Positions 49,131-61,583 of a DNA stretch of 64,000 bases are shown here, piece by piece; the stretch's first letter is position 1; every line of letters begins with the position of its first letter. The notes under the pieces are model-generated. The model worked only from the letters and a program-made list of their open reading frames with translations. It did not search any database and was not told the origin of the DNA. Made by a program: the position numbers and the translations under genes. This DNA is from Cheiracanthium punctorium (lineage: Eukaryota > Arthropoda > Arachnida > Araneae > Cheiracanthiidae), in NCBI GenBank assembly GCA_038373885.1, contig JAWZYV010012350.1, forward strand, positions 248,001 through 312,000, read 5' to 3'.

Positions 49131-50730
49131 TAATTACACATGCAACATAGTTATCAAAAGTTAAAACAATTAGACAAACTAATCAAAAAATTAACAATTA
49201 TTATCGAGTCTTCTTTATAATCAGAAGAAATAGTACTATCATTAGCAGTTAAATTAAATGAACTCTTTTTAATTCCTTTCATAAACAAAAACAAAGCCTT
49301 TTTTTCTGTGGCATTTCAGAAATAATTAAAACAACCTATAAGTAGGTATCAATAATTATAGCTTTATAAAAGAAACTTAGTCTTAAATCACATCTTCTAC
49401 TAAGATTATGATAATTATTTATTTGGAAAAAAACATAAGATTACATTGAACTACTCTTACTGAAATCATAATATTATGTATTTAGTAAAAGTTAAGGTAT
49501 AAAATCACCTGCAGAGATCAGACTTGTATGTAAAAGAAACAATGTTTAAAATTTCTTCCGAAATCATCATAATTTATCAAATTATTAAATTACTTTATTA
49601 AAAAACGGGATATTTGTTGTTTCGCACTCGCCTTTCATGGGATGTGTCCTCCAGGGTTCGTTGATATATATCAATAGATGTATATCATCATGCATATGAT
49701 GATATCATCATGCATATCCGATATTTATTTTCAATTAAATGATATTTTTGATATTTTCAGACAATGTTTGTAAAATTGATATTTTAGGACACATTGCAGT
49801 TTCTCTAGATGAAGTAAAAAATAATTGATACACGACTGCACAATGTATAGAAATTTGTTGCAGATGAAAAACAAAATTAGTAGTAAATGGAGAAAAAGGT
49901 ATGAAAAAATTCTCTGAAAATCAAATCTACATAGCTAGTTTATACATTCTGTGGATAAAGAACCGTTACCTATGTCTGTGATTTTTTTTTCAATGAAATA
50001 GAGCCCTTTTCTAAGTTTGAGGATGAATTCTTGAATACTGAATCCATAGTTTGGTGGAATTCTACTAAGGTAGAGGATCATATAAAAGATAAAAAATCTA
50101 GGCTCTTAATTATGGCTAGGCCTTTGACAGCTGAGTTTGAATGTTTTCTAGCTTTGAATTTACCCAGTCCAAACTACAAAATCAGTATGAGACTGAAAAA
50201 ACCAGGAAAACTCACCTTTTTGTTTACATTTTTTATTAATATAAAAAAAACAAGAAAGGTTAATAATAACCAAACACATCAATTACAAAAATCTCTTTTG
50301 TGCTAAAATTTGGCTATGTTACCTCTAAACAGAAGTATATCAATATTAATTTAATTTTGCAAGACCTAAAAATAATGTTAGTTCCAATCTTAAATTAAGA
50401 CTAAGCTGGTATAATTACTAGTCGCCAAGGTGGTCAGCTTCGCCACCACATATCTGGACTCATTTAAATGAAAATCATGTTTCTTTGTTTTAACGGTATT
50501 TGTCATTAAATTTATTTAGGTTATGGTTTCTACACATTTTGAGTGTTATCACAAAAGCCGATGTTGAAACAACAAATGGCTAAAATGTGCTTTAGCCCAA
50601 TGCATGGTGACATTTTTTTTTAGGTGGGCGATGAATGCACCAAGTATTGTAAATTCTATATTTTAAAGCTGTGAAAAAGATCTTGGTGTATCCATGTGGG
50701 GGAGGTTAAATCTCCTTTAATGGGGTTTTT
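49131..50730. other. Intergenic, unassigned
   Basis: Contains ATGATATCATCATGCATAT-type palindromes at 49655-49715. A 91-codon ORF (50031-50306 +, starts MNTESIVWWNSTKVEDHI) might be a worn hAT C-terminal scrap; this is weak. Otherwise nothing. Confidence 0.35.
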
Positions 50731-50810
50731 TAAATCTCGTGCAAAAAATATTACAACACCAGGCAGGAGCACTCCTGCCTGGCGCTGTAATATTTTTTGC
50801 ATGAGATTTA
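50731..50810. repeat. Long near-perfect hairpin
   Basis: The left arm (50731-50769) and right arm (50772-50810) pair over 39 positions with about three mismatches and a 2-base centre. Core CACCAGGCAGGAG / CTCCTGCCTGGCG. It could be a collapsed inverted-repeat element, a palindromic MITE core or a small-RNA precursor; no evidence of transcription. Confidence 0.8.
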
Positions 50811-53800
50811 AGAAATTTATGAGAGATTCTCGAGTTCCAGCGGGAACCCTGTAAGCTGTTCCTGTTCAGAGTGGAAATATCATCGATATTGGTACCGCAT
50901 ATGTTAGCATATTATGTAAGTAGATTGTGCTTGAAATGTGTTAATTTCCCTGAACTGACATACATTGTAATGCACTGAAATTCTTTTGAGTGCTACTGTA
51001 AAAGAACTATAAATGCTACATACACTATTTTTGATGAAAAGCACATTTTGTAATCCTTAATCGGACATATACCGTTTTACGTTCTTTGAAATAGATATAT
51101 CTCTAAAATACACTTTGAATGGAAGAATCATTCTTTTAGGTGCTACAGTAAAAGTAATATGAATGCAACAATCACCATTTTTAATATTTAATATGGTTCC
51201 TTACAGAGAAGTGACATGTAAATTTCATAGTAATCAATGCATATTTACGGCAAGTTAGATCGTACACAGATGGACAAACTGAAATAATATGCACTTTTCA
51301 AACTTGTTGGAAAGTGTTAGTTATTTGAATTCATAATTAAAAAATCAAAGTATAATTAGTGTTTTTAAAAAATAAATTGTCTTTACACGGAGACTAAATC
51401 TTCAGAGTACATGGAACATATTTAGTTTTTGAGAAACTTGTTTCTTTCTATTTTATTTGATAAAAATTTGTTGTTAAACGAAAAATGAACAAATATAACA
51501 TGGAATATTTTATGTTATTATGTTTAAATCATGCCCAAAAATATTTATCAACAATAAGATTAACATTTTATATCAAAAATATCTGATATATATATCAAAA
51601 TATCGGATATACTGGGTAGTTATAATTAAAGTTCCTCCACAAACAGCATTCTGCAGCTGAAACGGGTGAGCCGATTTGCCACCAAATTTGGCATGCGACT
51701 GTGAACAAGATGCATTCAAGGAAGTTTTTTAAAAAGATTAGTTCAAAAAATGTCCACCAAACAGTAAAATAACTAAAAATAATAAAATTGAAAATTAAAA
51801 CCTGTACATGTAGCATGTAAACTTGTACATCAAAGTAGAAATGTTTTAAAGCCATTTCTACTTGGATGCAAATTGCACGACAGTTGATTCAACTCCCATT
51901 TTTCTTCGAATTTCTTGTTCGATGTGAATTAATGCTAGCGTGGAGAAGAGATTTTGTCCCATAGTTGTTTGGGGGACCATTTTTCTACATATAAATTAAT
52001 CTGACTCTTCTGATTACTTTCCATAATCATGAATATCTTTGAAAGATTTTTTCATTTTAAAAATTGAATTTATAAGAGATACTTTTAAAAAGCAAAGGAC
52101 GCATGCGAAACTGCAATAAACTCCAAATAGAAACTGAAGCTGACACAAAGAAAGACCTTGGCATCATTGTAAGGCAACATTTTATTCCTATGCTCCCCCA
52201 CCCTTATCAGAACACATAGAAGCAAGCTAGAAATGGAAGAGTACTTTTTCACAACTCACCGTCTGCTCTACTTCTGCTAAATATTCTTGTATTGCAGAGG
52301 ATTTATTTATTTTCTTTTTTTATTCCTATGCTCCCCACCCTTATCAGAACACATAGAAGCAAGCTAGAAATGGAAGAGTAGTTTTTCACAACTGACCGTC
52401 CGCTCGACCTCTGCTAAATATTCTTATATTGCAGACAATTTTTTTTTTTTTTTTAAAGAAACCAAAGAAAATTCTGTGTTGTAAATGACTCTTAACCAGA
52501 GAAAAATAATTAACAGGCTTTTTTTTTCTCTCATGAGTTGAAAAGTAGACCACTTTTGCTGTTATGAAGATTTGCGGGATAAATAGTTCTAAAGGTTCAA
52601 AATGTAGCCAGTAAAGAGTTGCTAATTAAAAAATAACAATTAAATTAAAACAACAGAAAAAATTACTGGCATTAGTGAGAAAAAGAAGTTCTCTATGGAA
52701 AAGGGAAAAAGTGTTTGGAAAGCTCATCCTGTACATTTTTAGATGTCTTCTAACTCAAATTTCCTTAAAGACGGAAAATAAAATTTGAAGTATTCATTTT
52801 ATTTTTTAAAATGACGTATTAAATTATCAGCATGCACTTTAAATTAAAATCTCATTATTTTAAATCTAACATACTATTTTTCCTTTCTGTATTGTAAAAT
52901 AAGCGATAGCACTACTTTCTTTTTAAAAATATTTTTAAATACAGTCACTAATGCTAAATTATTACTTGCATAGAGGAATCATTATAGCTTTTATTATATA
53001 TATAATTATACTGTATACAGTGAAACCGAAACCTCCAACAGTTGGATATTTGCAGTTTTTTCAAAAAATGTCCAAAATTTACATGCGTATTTTAATATTA
53101 TGGCGATGTTTTGTAACTTAGGGACATGCCTAAGTTATTATTTGAAGATGTTGTATGCTTAAGGTTTTAACTCTAAGGAAAAAAAACTTGCTTCCAGGTC
53201 TTTGTACAAAAATTAAAATAACCAGAGTCTTGAAAAAATTCTGGATGGCTCTGTGTATGCCTTACTACGCATAGTAACTCAAAAAGTGCCTTTTATAGGC
53301 TCAAAGTTCACCACAAAATTTTTCGAAGTGACATATTTTGCAAAGCTTTCTTGTGTGGTTTATGTACCAAAATCGCATGATTTTTTTCAAACTAAAGATT
53401 TTTTTCCTCAATATTTTTCTTAAAATAGCCCGGACACGCAACTTTGACACTGGTCGGGAAAAAAATTTATAGCCTTATTTTCTTCCCACACTTCATATGT
53501 TACAAAGTATGCATCAAGGTTAAATTGACCAACAGGCAACAAAGGGAAAGGGGGGGGGTGCTGACCTGTGTCTTTAGCCACAGGACTTTTACAGTCCTAG
53601 CAAAGTGATGTCGATGTGAGCATATCTTTCAATTCTCATGGATGAAAACATATCGCACCACTCTCTTCCACCATTCTAGTCCATTCTTCTCTCTCCCAGC
53701 CCCAGTCAGCAAGACAAGTAAAATAAAACGTAAAAGGATGGACATGAAGAGGAATTTTCGTTGACCTTTGACCCTGATGTTAGAAAGGCTCACACTAACT

Positions 53801-55429
53801 TTGGTTTCCAGAAAAAGTCATAAAATCCCTATCAAGCTATGCTAGCAATGGAATAGTTAAAACTTTACAATGACTTTTTGTAATTTTTTTTCAACATTTC
53901 ACACTGGTGAATTTTTTGGTGTAACTAATTCTTACCAGTTATCAGGAAAAGGTTAAAATTTTTCTAGGGTGGTCTAATTGTGGTCCTCCGGTTGGCTTAG
54001 CCCCACCCTCTTTGTTATGCTAATTGGTACGTTAGTAGCAACCCCTGGTTATCGTAACATACAAGTTCATAAAAGACAAATAAAAAAAATTAGATGGTGA
54101 GTCATATGAACATGTCTACAATATCACTAAAGCATAAATTAAATATGACTAGATGGTGAACTACATGAATAATATTTGTATATGCAAGGTTTCAAATATG
54201 AAAAAGCATTTAGTCTTTCCGATCTTTGTCTTCATAGAGGAAGTGTTGGTATCCTGATAAATGTAAGTTTTATTTTAACAAATGTGTAATTTGGAAATGG
54301 CATGTTTAAAGCAACATTTAAATTCTTAAATCTAATTTTCTGCTGGACCATTGTCTGTTTCCTTAGCAACTTCAAATAATTTGAGAGTTCATGAAACTGA
54401 AAATTTTATTTATTCAATAAATTATATATAGAAAAATTTTTACAAGAAAATTCTTGTTTAAGTTGACATGGTTTTCGTTTTAGCTATATCCAGTCATAGT
54501 TCCTTGAAAGGAACATTAATGTTATCATTTTGATTTAGCACATTTTGTTGAAGGCATCCAAATTTCTTTCCTTTTTTTTCAGTCATGGTTAATATTTTCT
54601 AAAGATTTCCAAGGGCATTTTTTTTTATTTGCATCTTTAGAGTCCAGTTCTCTTGGGCTTTTAGCTATTTCTTCAGACAGTGAAAGAATTGATAAGTCTA
54701 AATTGGAAAGCTTCTTGCAGGAATTGGCGAAATTGATTGGCTTTCTATATAATGTACCTATTGAATCATTTTGTTTGTGTAAAGCCAGTGTTAGAGCCTA
54801 AAAAAGAAAAAAAATATTGAGTGAACACTATGTATAGATAGTTGCTGTAACAATGTCATCACTCAAAGATCATGATTTTTCAAAAATTACATTTGAAGTT
54901 TTGTGAAAGTGAAGAAACATATATTTGCCGAAACAATAATACCACCAGTCTGTGGTGAATTTTAAAAGCTTGAACCCCCCTCTCCCTCCCCCCTTTGCTA
55001 CAGCTTTGCTTTCACATAATTCGATGGCATAATACTAATGATATGTGAGAAAGAAAACATCACAGGCTCCATTATTAAAAATCATGTCAACCACAAAATT
55101 TGAACCAAATAAGTCCCCAAAACTTAATTCAGCTAAACAATATTTCCAATATTTGAAGAGAAATTGCCAATCCTAATATTATCACATGGAAAGTTTAAAG
55201 ACTAATTACTTTGCATTCTAGTTAACAAATTTGTATGCCACAAAATGTAAAATTTAATTTGATTTGTAGAGCATGAAAGTTTAGACTAAATAGAACACCA
55301 GAAAAGCAAATCTCTCAAAATGTGTAAAAATGCTTAAAGATTATTTACTTCCACTGCTGGAAGTTCGTATGTGATCGCATGTTTGACAGCTGTTTATTAA
55401 TGGGTCTGTTTATATATTTGCTCCATACA
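50811..55429. other. Intergenic region with local repeats, no gene seen
   Basis: Includes the duplication at 52184-52440 and a TACAGTGAAACC end-like motif at 53015-53026. A worn third copy of the palindromic repeat lies near 54838-54900 (CAAAGATCATGATTTTTCAA). ORFs are not recognisable. Confidence 0.4.
52184..52440. repeat. Direct duplication, ~137-bp period
   Basis: TATTCCTATGCTCCCC begins at 52183 and again at 52321. Both copies contain ACACATAGAAGCAAGCTAGA and end in ATTGCAGA, with a few differences. Confidence 0.8.
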
Positions 55430-56195
55430 TTGTTATAAGTGCAATGACACTTCTATGAGCGACCATCTCTATTAAGCAATCGCCTCCTCCAATGATCAAT
55501 TTTTTAAAGCACCGATATTTTATCCTATCTACTTAATAATAAAAGATTCTCTAGAAGAGATCACACAACCGCCTATAATCGCTCGGTCCCAGTTCCCTGT
55601 CAAAAATTTTTTTTTTGCATTTTTCCGGAAATAAATACCGTATTTCAAGCCACTCCCTCTACTGCAAATTGAAAGCAGATGAAAGCACACGTACTACGCA
55701 TCACGTACAAATCTTGTATGTTAGAGAAGACAAATTGCTAATAAATGAATAATTTTACTATTGGAGCGGAGCAGAGCAGAGCATTCATGTGATCGAGTCA
55801 CACAAAAAAAGAATTTCTGAGAGGAAGTTAGGAGTTGCTGTTGGGCTGTGGGAAACCCAAAAAGCAAATATTTTATTAGGGAAAAATTCAGAATGCATGA
55901 AGAATACCAGGATGAATGCTGTTTTATCAGATGTATGAAATAAAGTAGAGAGAGAGGAGTGCTCTCGGAAAAAGAATGAACAATCTGAAATTTCTAAATA
56001 TCTTAATTAAATTTTTAAAATGTTTGTATGATTACTTATATGCATTAGTATACAGATTCATAAATAACAAAACAAACAATATTTTTTAGCGTGTTTTTCG
56101 TGGCTGTCAAATGTTTGTGCTTTTGAGCGACCCCCGTTCTCAACGGCCGATTTTTTTGCAGAACAGAGGGTGGTCACTCCTGAGAAGTTTCACTG
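55430..56195. mobile_element. Worn Tigger-like element
   Basis: Right end before TA (56196-56197), reverse-complemented: CAGTGAAACTTCTCAGGAGT. The left end near 55440 is degenerate (TGACACTTCTATGAGCGACC). GCGACC motifs occur near both ends. No transposase remains. Confidence 0.45.
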
Positions 56196-56959
56196 TATAT
56201 AAAAAATAATATAAACGTTCTGCAAAATAAATTATATTAAATGAAATTGGTTCATAAAGTAATTAAAAAGGACTTACCCCTGGTATTAAAAGATGTTCGT
56301 TGTCAAAATTACCACTTGCAGAACTTCTACTTTTATTACTTTTGGACACTTCTAAGAAATTAAATAGTTTTAATTCCCTTTAATTTTTCATTCGTTAGTA
56401 TAGAATAACTATTACTAATTTTAAATTTCGTATTTGTATCAGTACAATTTTTTGTGTAAGCAATATAAGTGTCAGGGTGTTTAAATTTCAACTACATTAC
56501 TAACATGATAATTATTTGTAACCTACCTTTTCCTAACCAGAACACTCATTATTTAAAAAAAAAAAAAAAAAACTAGTATTAAAAAGTAAAATTAAAAACT
56601 TTGCAAATAACACATTAAAAAAAATGTGTTTAAATTAGAGTGTTTAATTTATTTCATTCTTTCCTTTTAAGGCTTTCTTCCAAAATGTAGATCCCTATAT
56701 TAGGAGACAGATAGCTTTTTTTCTAGATACACAAGTATTAATCTTTCCGTTAGTGGCTAATACTACTTTCATGTAACTTGAAGGCTAAACCAGCGGTGCG
56801 CAAACCGGGGGTCGTGACCCCCGGAGAGGTCGCGAGAAAATTTTTGGGGGTCGCCAAATTCAAAGTTATGAAAAATCTACAATTTTTCATTTCAAAGAAC
56901 GGAAATAATAAAAGAGAAGAAACTGACTGTTATTTTACGAGCGCGATATTCGCGATCGC

Positions 56960-57897
56960 TATCCCGTTATCATGCATAGTGATCTGCAGTATCGGCTGCT
57001 TACTTCCACCAGGTACGAAAAATTTCCAGAAAATGAATTAGGTTGGATCCGTGATCCATTTTCGTTTGATATTATTAATTCTAATATCCCTTTAAATGTA
57101 AAAGAACAGTTAATTGATCTTTCAAGCGACGAAACACTTCGCATTCAATTTAACTCTCTGACTTGCCAAAAATTTTGGTTGTCGATTGGAAACGAATATG
57201 CTGATTTGAAAAGAAAGGCAGTCAATATTTTGATTCAGTTTGCATCGACCTACTCATGTGCAGGGACCAATCTACACACTGAGGGTGCAGGGCACAGATA
57301 CTTTTGGGTCCCCCTGAACAAAAATTTTCCGCAGAATATTATTTAATTAAATTACGTTAAAACCAATTATCATTCCTAAGTTAACCATATGCAAACATTT
57401 TACAAATCAGTAAAATGTCACGACAAATATTATTTTTGTGAATTTTTCAATTTTGAAATATTTTTATGGGTATTTACAGTCGTCACACACCTTAGAAACG
57501 ATAAGGGTAGGAGCATGCTGAGGTGTCCTATCGAATTTATCGAATAGCCAATCGAATACGTATTTTTTAACATTGCAAGTTACATTAAACTAAAAATTTT
57601 GAATATTTGTGATGAAATGAAGTAAGTAATCAGAAATTTTACTCTTGAGAGATAATTTTAGTAGTTATTATGATTACATAAGGGTTTTGGAGGTCCCTAA
57701 AAATCGGGAGCCCTGTGCACGCGCCCCGAATGCCCCGCCGTAAATCAGTCCCTGCTCATGTGAATCTTGCTTTTAAAAATTAGTTTCCATTAAAACAAAA
57801 TATCGATCTCAATTGAATTCAGAAGATGACTTACGGCTTGCGATTTCCAACACAAATCCGAACATAGATGCAATCATGAGCTCTTTGCACGCACATA
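56960..57897 (+). pseudogene. hAT transposase C-terminal fragment (ZBED5/FAM200-like), split by an insertion
   Basis: Before the insertion: LTSTRYEKFPENELGWIRDP, NVKEQLIDLSSDETLRIQFN, FWLSIGNEYADLKRKAVNIL, then FASTYSC. These match the region leading into the hAT dimerisation domain. Removing the nested element (57261-57754 plus one copy of its duplication) lets the frame continue with ESCF, one TAA stop, then KLVSIKTKYRSQLNSEDDLR and LAISNTNPNIDAIMSSL, ending at a stop near 57897. This is the conserved dimerisation block. Catalytic regions upstream are missing. Confidence 0.85.
57261..57754. mobile_element. Nested hAT-type element inside the hAT transposase
   Basis: Perfect 8-bp duplication CTCATGTG at 57253-57260 and 57755-57762. 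Ends CAGGGACCAATCTAC and, reverse-complemented, CAGGGACTGATTTAC. 494 bp, non-coding. It is younger than the element it interrupts. Confidence 0.9.
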
Positions 57898-58270
57898 CTT
57901 CACATTAACTTTTATGATTAAGTTTTTTAAAGTATTTTTCATTAAAAAAAATACTTGTATCCATATGCATAAATAAAGCATTGTTTCATAAAATTATGTG
58001 TTGATTCATTAACTGATTTTTATGATGTTACAACTTTTATAACATTTTTATGGTGGTTTATAAGTTTTGTGCGCTATTTTGAAAAGGCGTTATTTCAATC
58101 GATGATGTCACAATACTCTTTTAAAAACACCCTGTAAGGGCAAATCCCAGAAAGAATTTCAGTGTAACTTCGTTGTCAATTAAACAAAATGTCTACTGTC
58201 TATCCAGGGGTCGCGACAAAATTTTACACAAAATAGAGGGTTGCAAATGAAACTAGTTTGCGCACCACTG

Positions 58271-58726
58271 GGCTAAACTACGACTCATCTTGGAATAGAT
58301 TAAGCTATGTCACGTCACCATGCCATCCTGTGGATATGTCGGCGTGCCATGCCCAGAGGCGTCATTAAGGGGGTGTACCCCCTCCCAAAAATATATCCCA
58401 GTTGTCAAAATCCCATTCTGCACTTGGGAAAATCATGTTTCAGTTGGGGGAAGGTGGAATGTATTTTGGACTCGAACTTCAGAATCATATAATTGTTTTC
58501 TCTTTCGGATCCAGACAAGCGGCATTTTTTCTAGCATCATAAAAATAATAGCGTAGTAAAACGTGGGAGGGCGATCAGGGAATTGACTTGGAAGGGTCTG
58601 AAGAAACATATTCAAGGTTTGTGGTATACTATGGGTGTAAGATGACAGCAAAACAAGTGTGTTTTTTTACAATTTTGTATCGCTCCAACCCTCCGTTTCC
58701 TTCTTTCAAGTATATTTGGCCATTAA
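58271..58726. other. Intergenic, possible hAT end
   Basis: CAGAGGCGTCATTAAGG near 58354 resembles a hAT terminus. Short overlapping ORFs are not recognised. Confidence 0.35.
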
Positions 58727-59119
58727 TCCCAGACAGCACAGCAAGCTTGATTTATCAAGTCATTAAGCTTGAAAATTCCAGGCGTGTGGTGTAAGCTTGA
58801 TGCAAGCTTGAATCAAGTGTTCTAGTTTACACTTGCCCAGCTTGCATTAAGCTTGACATTTCAAGCTTAAAAAATTTTCTAAATACACGGGGCGCCCCAC
58901 ATACTTTATTTTTCCGCGCATTTTCCCCCTCTATGCTGTAATTTTAAGTTATTTTAATCTGTTTCCATCGAGTGTCCGTGGCTAGAATAGAACCCGGGAC
59001 CTTTCGCTTCGTAGCCGAGGGCGTTATCCATTCAGCCACCGGAGCCTTGTGCAGCTATGACTAAAGTTTGAAGTGAATTATTAAGCGGTTTTCTGGCCAG
59101 ATTGATAAGTGGGCGATAT

Positions 59120-59150
<31 letters not shown>

Positions 59151-60104
59151 CCCATGGGATGCATCAAAATTAAAATAATTTTATGTGTGATTTAGAGACT
59201 CTACTAATAGGGAAATAAACATAATATAAGCTTAAGAGCAACACATGTTTTAAAACTTTCGCAACACTCATGAGCAATACTGCCGCTGGAAAAAATCGCG
59301 ACAAACGACTGATTTTGAAATCAATTTTAGTATAATTGTATTTTATTTTGAAGAATTTCCATATTTGGAAATATAGAATGGGTTTACTTAACACAAATTT
59401 TGTGTCAAGTAATCTGAAATCAAAGAAACAGATAGTTAAACGTACTTCGAAATGCCGTATCCCAATTGCTAACATAACATATATGGAATACAAACACTTT
59501 AGTCATTTTTGTAGATATTTCTTATAATAACAAATAATTGAAAAATTTTGCTATTTTTTAACGCTAAAAATTCTCTTTACAAATGTGGTTAGTTATTTTC
59601 CTACATACTGGTATGCTATATCGATATAGAGCATTTCGAAGAATTAAAAATAAGTTTAAATTAATTTATACAAATGTAAATTTGAATTATTTTCATTGTT
59701 CATACTTTATAATTAAAAAAATTATTTAACTTCTGAATTTTTTTTTTTTTATCCTTTGTAATTTTATTTTAAAACTACAAAAGTGTAAGATGTAAGATTT
59801 TTGGGCCCTAAAATCTGTAGGCCCTGGGCAGTTGCCCCGTTTGCCTTGCTGGTAATATGGCACTGGTAATAAAATAAACACATCTTTTACGAACTTTCAG
59901 CAAATTTAAGGACGCTAAACAATTAATGTCCATTCTCTTTCACAGATGGCCAAGCTTAAATCAAGCTGTATTTAAGCTTGACAATTCAACTTGACTCCTG
60001 CAATCTTGCTGCCAGCTTAGAATGAGTTGAACAGTCAAGCTTGCATTAATGCGTCAAATTCAAAGAAATGTCAAGCTTGATTTAAGCTTATGTGCTGTCT
60101 GGGA
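58727..60104. mobile_element. TTAA-type inverted-repeat element with AAGCTT-rich ends
   Basis: Left flank TTAA (58723-58726), right flank TGAA (60105-60108). The first 14 bases, TCCCAGACAGCACA, are identical at both inverted ends. The palindrome TCAAGCTTGA and close variants cluster within ~150 bp of each end (58740-58870 and 59950-60090). A TTAA target would fit piggyBac or Kolobok, but no transposase is present. The interior holds a poly-T run and a tRNA-like piece. Confidence 0.75.
58977..59046 (-). tRNA. tRNA-like pseudogene or SINE head
   Basis: Minus strand: GGTGGCTGAATGGATAACGC (A-box-like), an arm with CTCGGCTACGAAG like an anticodon stem, then GGTCCCGGGTTCTATTCTAG (B-box GGTTCTATTCT). 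The whole folds roughly as a cloverleaf, but the B box departs from GGTTCGANTCC and the acceptor end is unclear, so probably a pseudogene or SINE part rather than an active tRNA. Confidence 0.45.
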
Positions 60105-61136
60105 TGAATGCTGGAAAGTTCGGACAATATTTTCATTTGCTGTTTCCTGTCAGTCCAGTGACCCTTCACCTTTTCATCAATTTCACAATTATGCAGGAGA
60201 AACACAGGGCTGTGCATAGTATATGGATCACAAAAAAATATAATTAGGCACTAGATTACTGTACTATTTCCTACTATGGTGCATTAATTATGATGCTGAT
60301 GTATGTGGTTTAAAAAAAGCAGCTTCTTACAAGTAAAGTTAAACATTGACAATTTCATTCATGGCCCCATTGTTATGATTAATGTACAATCCGAGTTATT
60401 GTTCTTCAGGTGCAAAGGCTTTAGTAATAAATTTGAAAGTAAAATCTGCATAAATATTTAATTAGGAAAATTTAATCGATCGATATTATTTATAAGTGTC
60501 TTTGCGTTCCCAACAGAAAGTAAGCATAACATGATTAGTCAAATGCATTAACTATTTGAGGCAGGGGCGTAGCCAGAAATTTTTCATGGGGGGGGGGGGG
60601 GGTTACGACTACTACAACTCATATATGTGTATACGTGTGTGTGATAATGTAGTGAAGAATATACATTTTGTAAGGCAAAAAAATTCCTCCTAATGCTGGA
60701 AACTGCTCTGCAAGAAGAATGGCGATTGCTTAATTCTGCGGTGCTTGACAACCTAATTGAAAGCATGGTCACCACGAAATATAAACTTTGTATACAGATG
60801 AGGGGGGGGGATCACATACCTTATTAATGTCCTTTTTTTTTCATTTTATGCTGTTTATTTTCACTTCATACATAATTCTGTTTAAGTCTTCAGTATGTCA
60901 TTATCTGATAACTTACAAAAATTTAATATTGTTTTCATTTCTGTATATAATTATTCATTTTGTTTTATGCATAAATATATATGCTACTTTCCTGCCGAAT
61001 TTTGTGTCAATCAAGGCAGTATTTGTTGATTTTTTTGCATTTTACATCTTCGTGCTTAACTTTTGGAAGTGAGTGTAAATTAAACTACTGAAAGTAACAA
61101 ATAAAATTTTGCACAGCCATGGAATATTATTTTCTG
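60105..61136. other. Intergenic, possible hAT end
   Basis: CAGGGGCGTAGCCAGAAATT near 60563 followed by a G run resembles a hAT terminus. The partner end is not clear. No gene. Confidence 0.35.
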
Positions 61137-61292
61137 CATGGGCGCCGGCAGCATAGGGCAAGGGGGGGAATGCCCCTTCTGGATTTTTGTATGCAGTGTT
61201 TTCCCTTGCTTTTTTGCTCTTTCCAACATGGTAACCATACGTTAAAGTAGTCTTTGCCCCCCCCCCTGGGAAATATTCTGCCGGCGCCCATG
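61137..61292. mobile_element. hAT-type MITE
   Basis: Ends CATGGGCGCCGGCAG are identical in inverted orientation. Flanks ATTTTCTG (61129-61136) and ACTTTCTG (61293-61300) differ at one of 8 bases. 156 bp with G- and C-runs. Confidence 0.75.
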
Positions 61293-61583
61293 ACTTTCTG
61301 CATCTATTTCTATCAAAATTCAGCTAGGTCGCTATTCATATTTTTACTTCCTTGTACGTAGTATAAGGAAGTAATGTGATCCCGAAAAATTTTGGGGGCC
61401 AAATTTCGACAAAAAAACCGATTTTGACTACCTCTAAATTTAATTTTAAAATTTTTTTCGATGCATCCTATCGTAGGCTAGCATGCACGATCATATTAAC
61501 GCGTCTGCAACTCATTTTGACCAGCGGCGAGTCTGCTGTGGCCAGTTTTTCCATGCCGTCTGTACGTACGTACGTATGTATGT

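Larger units (their letters stand above)
56791..58270 (+). mobile_element. hAT element with transposase C-terminus and perfect 8-bp duplication
   Basis: GGCTAAAC flanks exactly (56783-56790 and 58271-58278). Ends CAGCGGTGCGCAAAC and, reverse-complemented, CAGTGGTGCGCAAAC. Inside is the 3' part of a hAT transposase gene (next entry), itself split by a second hAT element. The 5' part of the transposase is gone, so this is an internally deleted copy. Confidence 0.92.

Noticed and set aside
53017..56195. A 3.2-kb element bounded by the CAGTGAAAC ends at 53017 and 56195
   Set aside because: The ends match for only about 9 bases and then diverge; a better left partner lies near 55440.
58977..59046. 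Functional tRNA gene
   Set aside because: The B box is atypical and the acceptor stem unclear, and it lies inside a transposon; kept only as a tRNA-like sequence.
60788..61072. 94-codon hydrophobic plus ORF
   Set aside because: Phe/Ile/Leu-rich translation of T-rich DNA; no start context or family.
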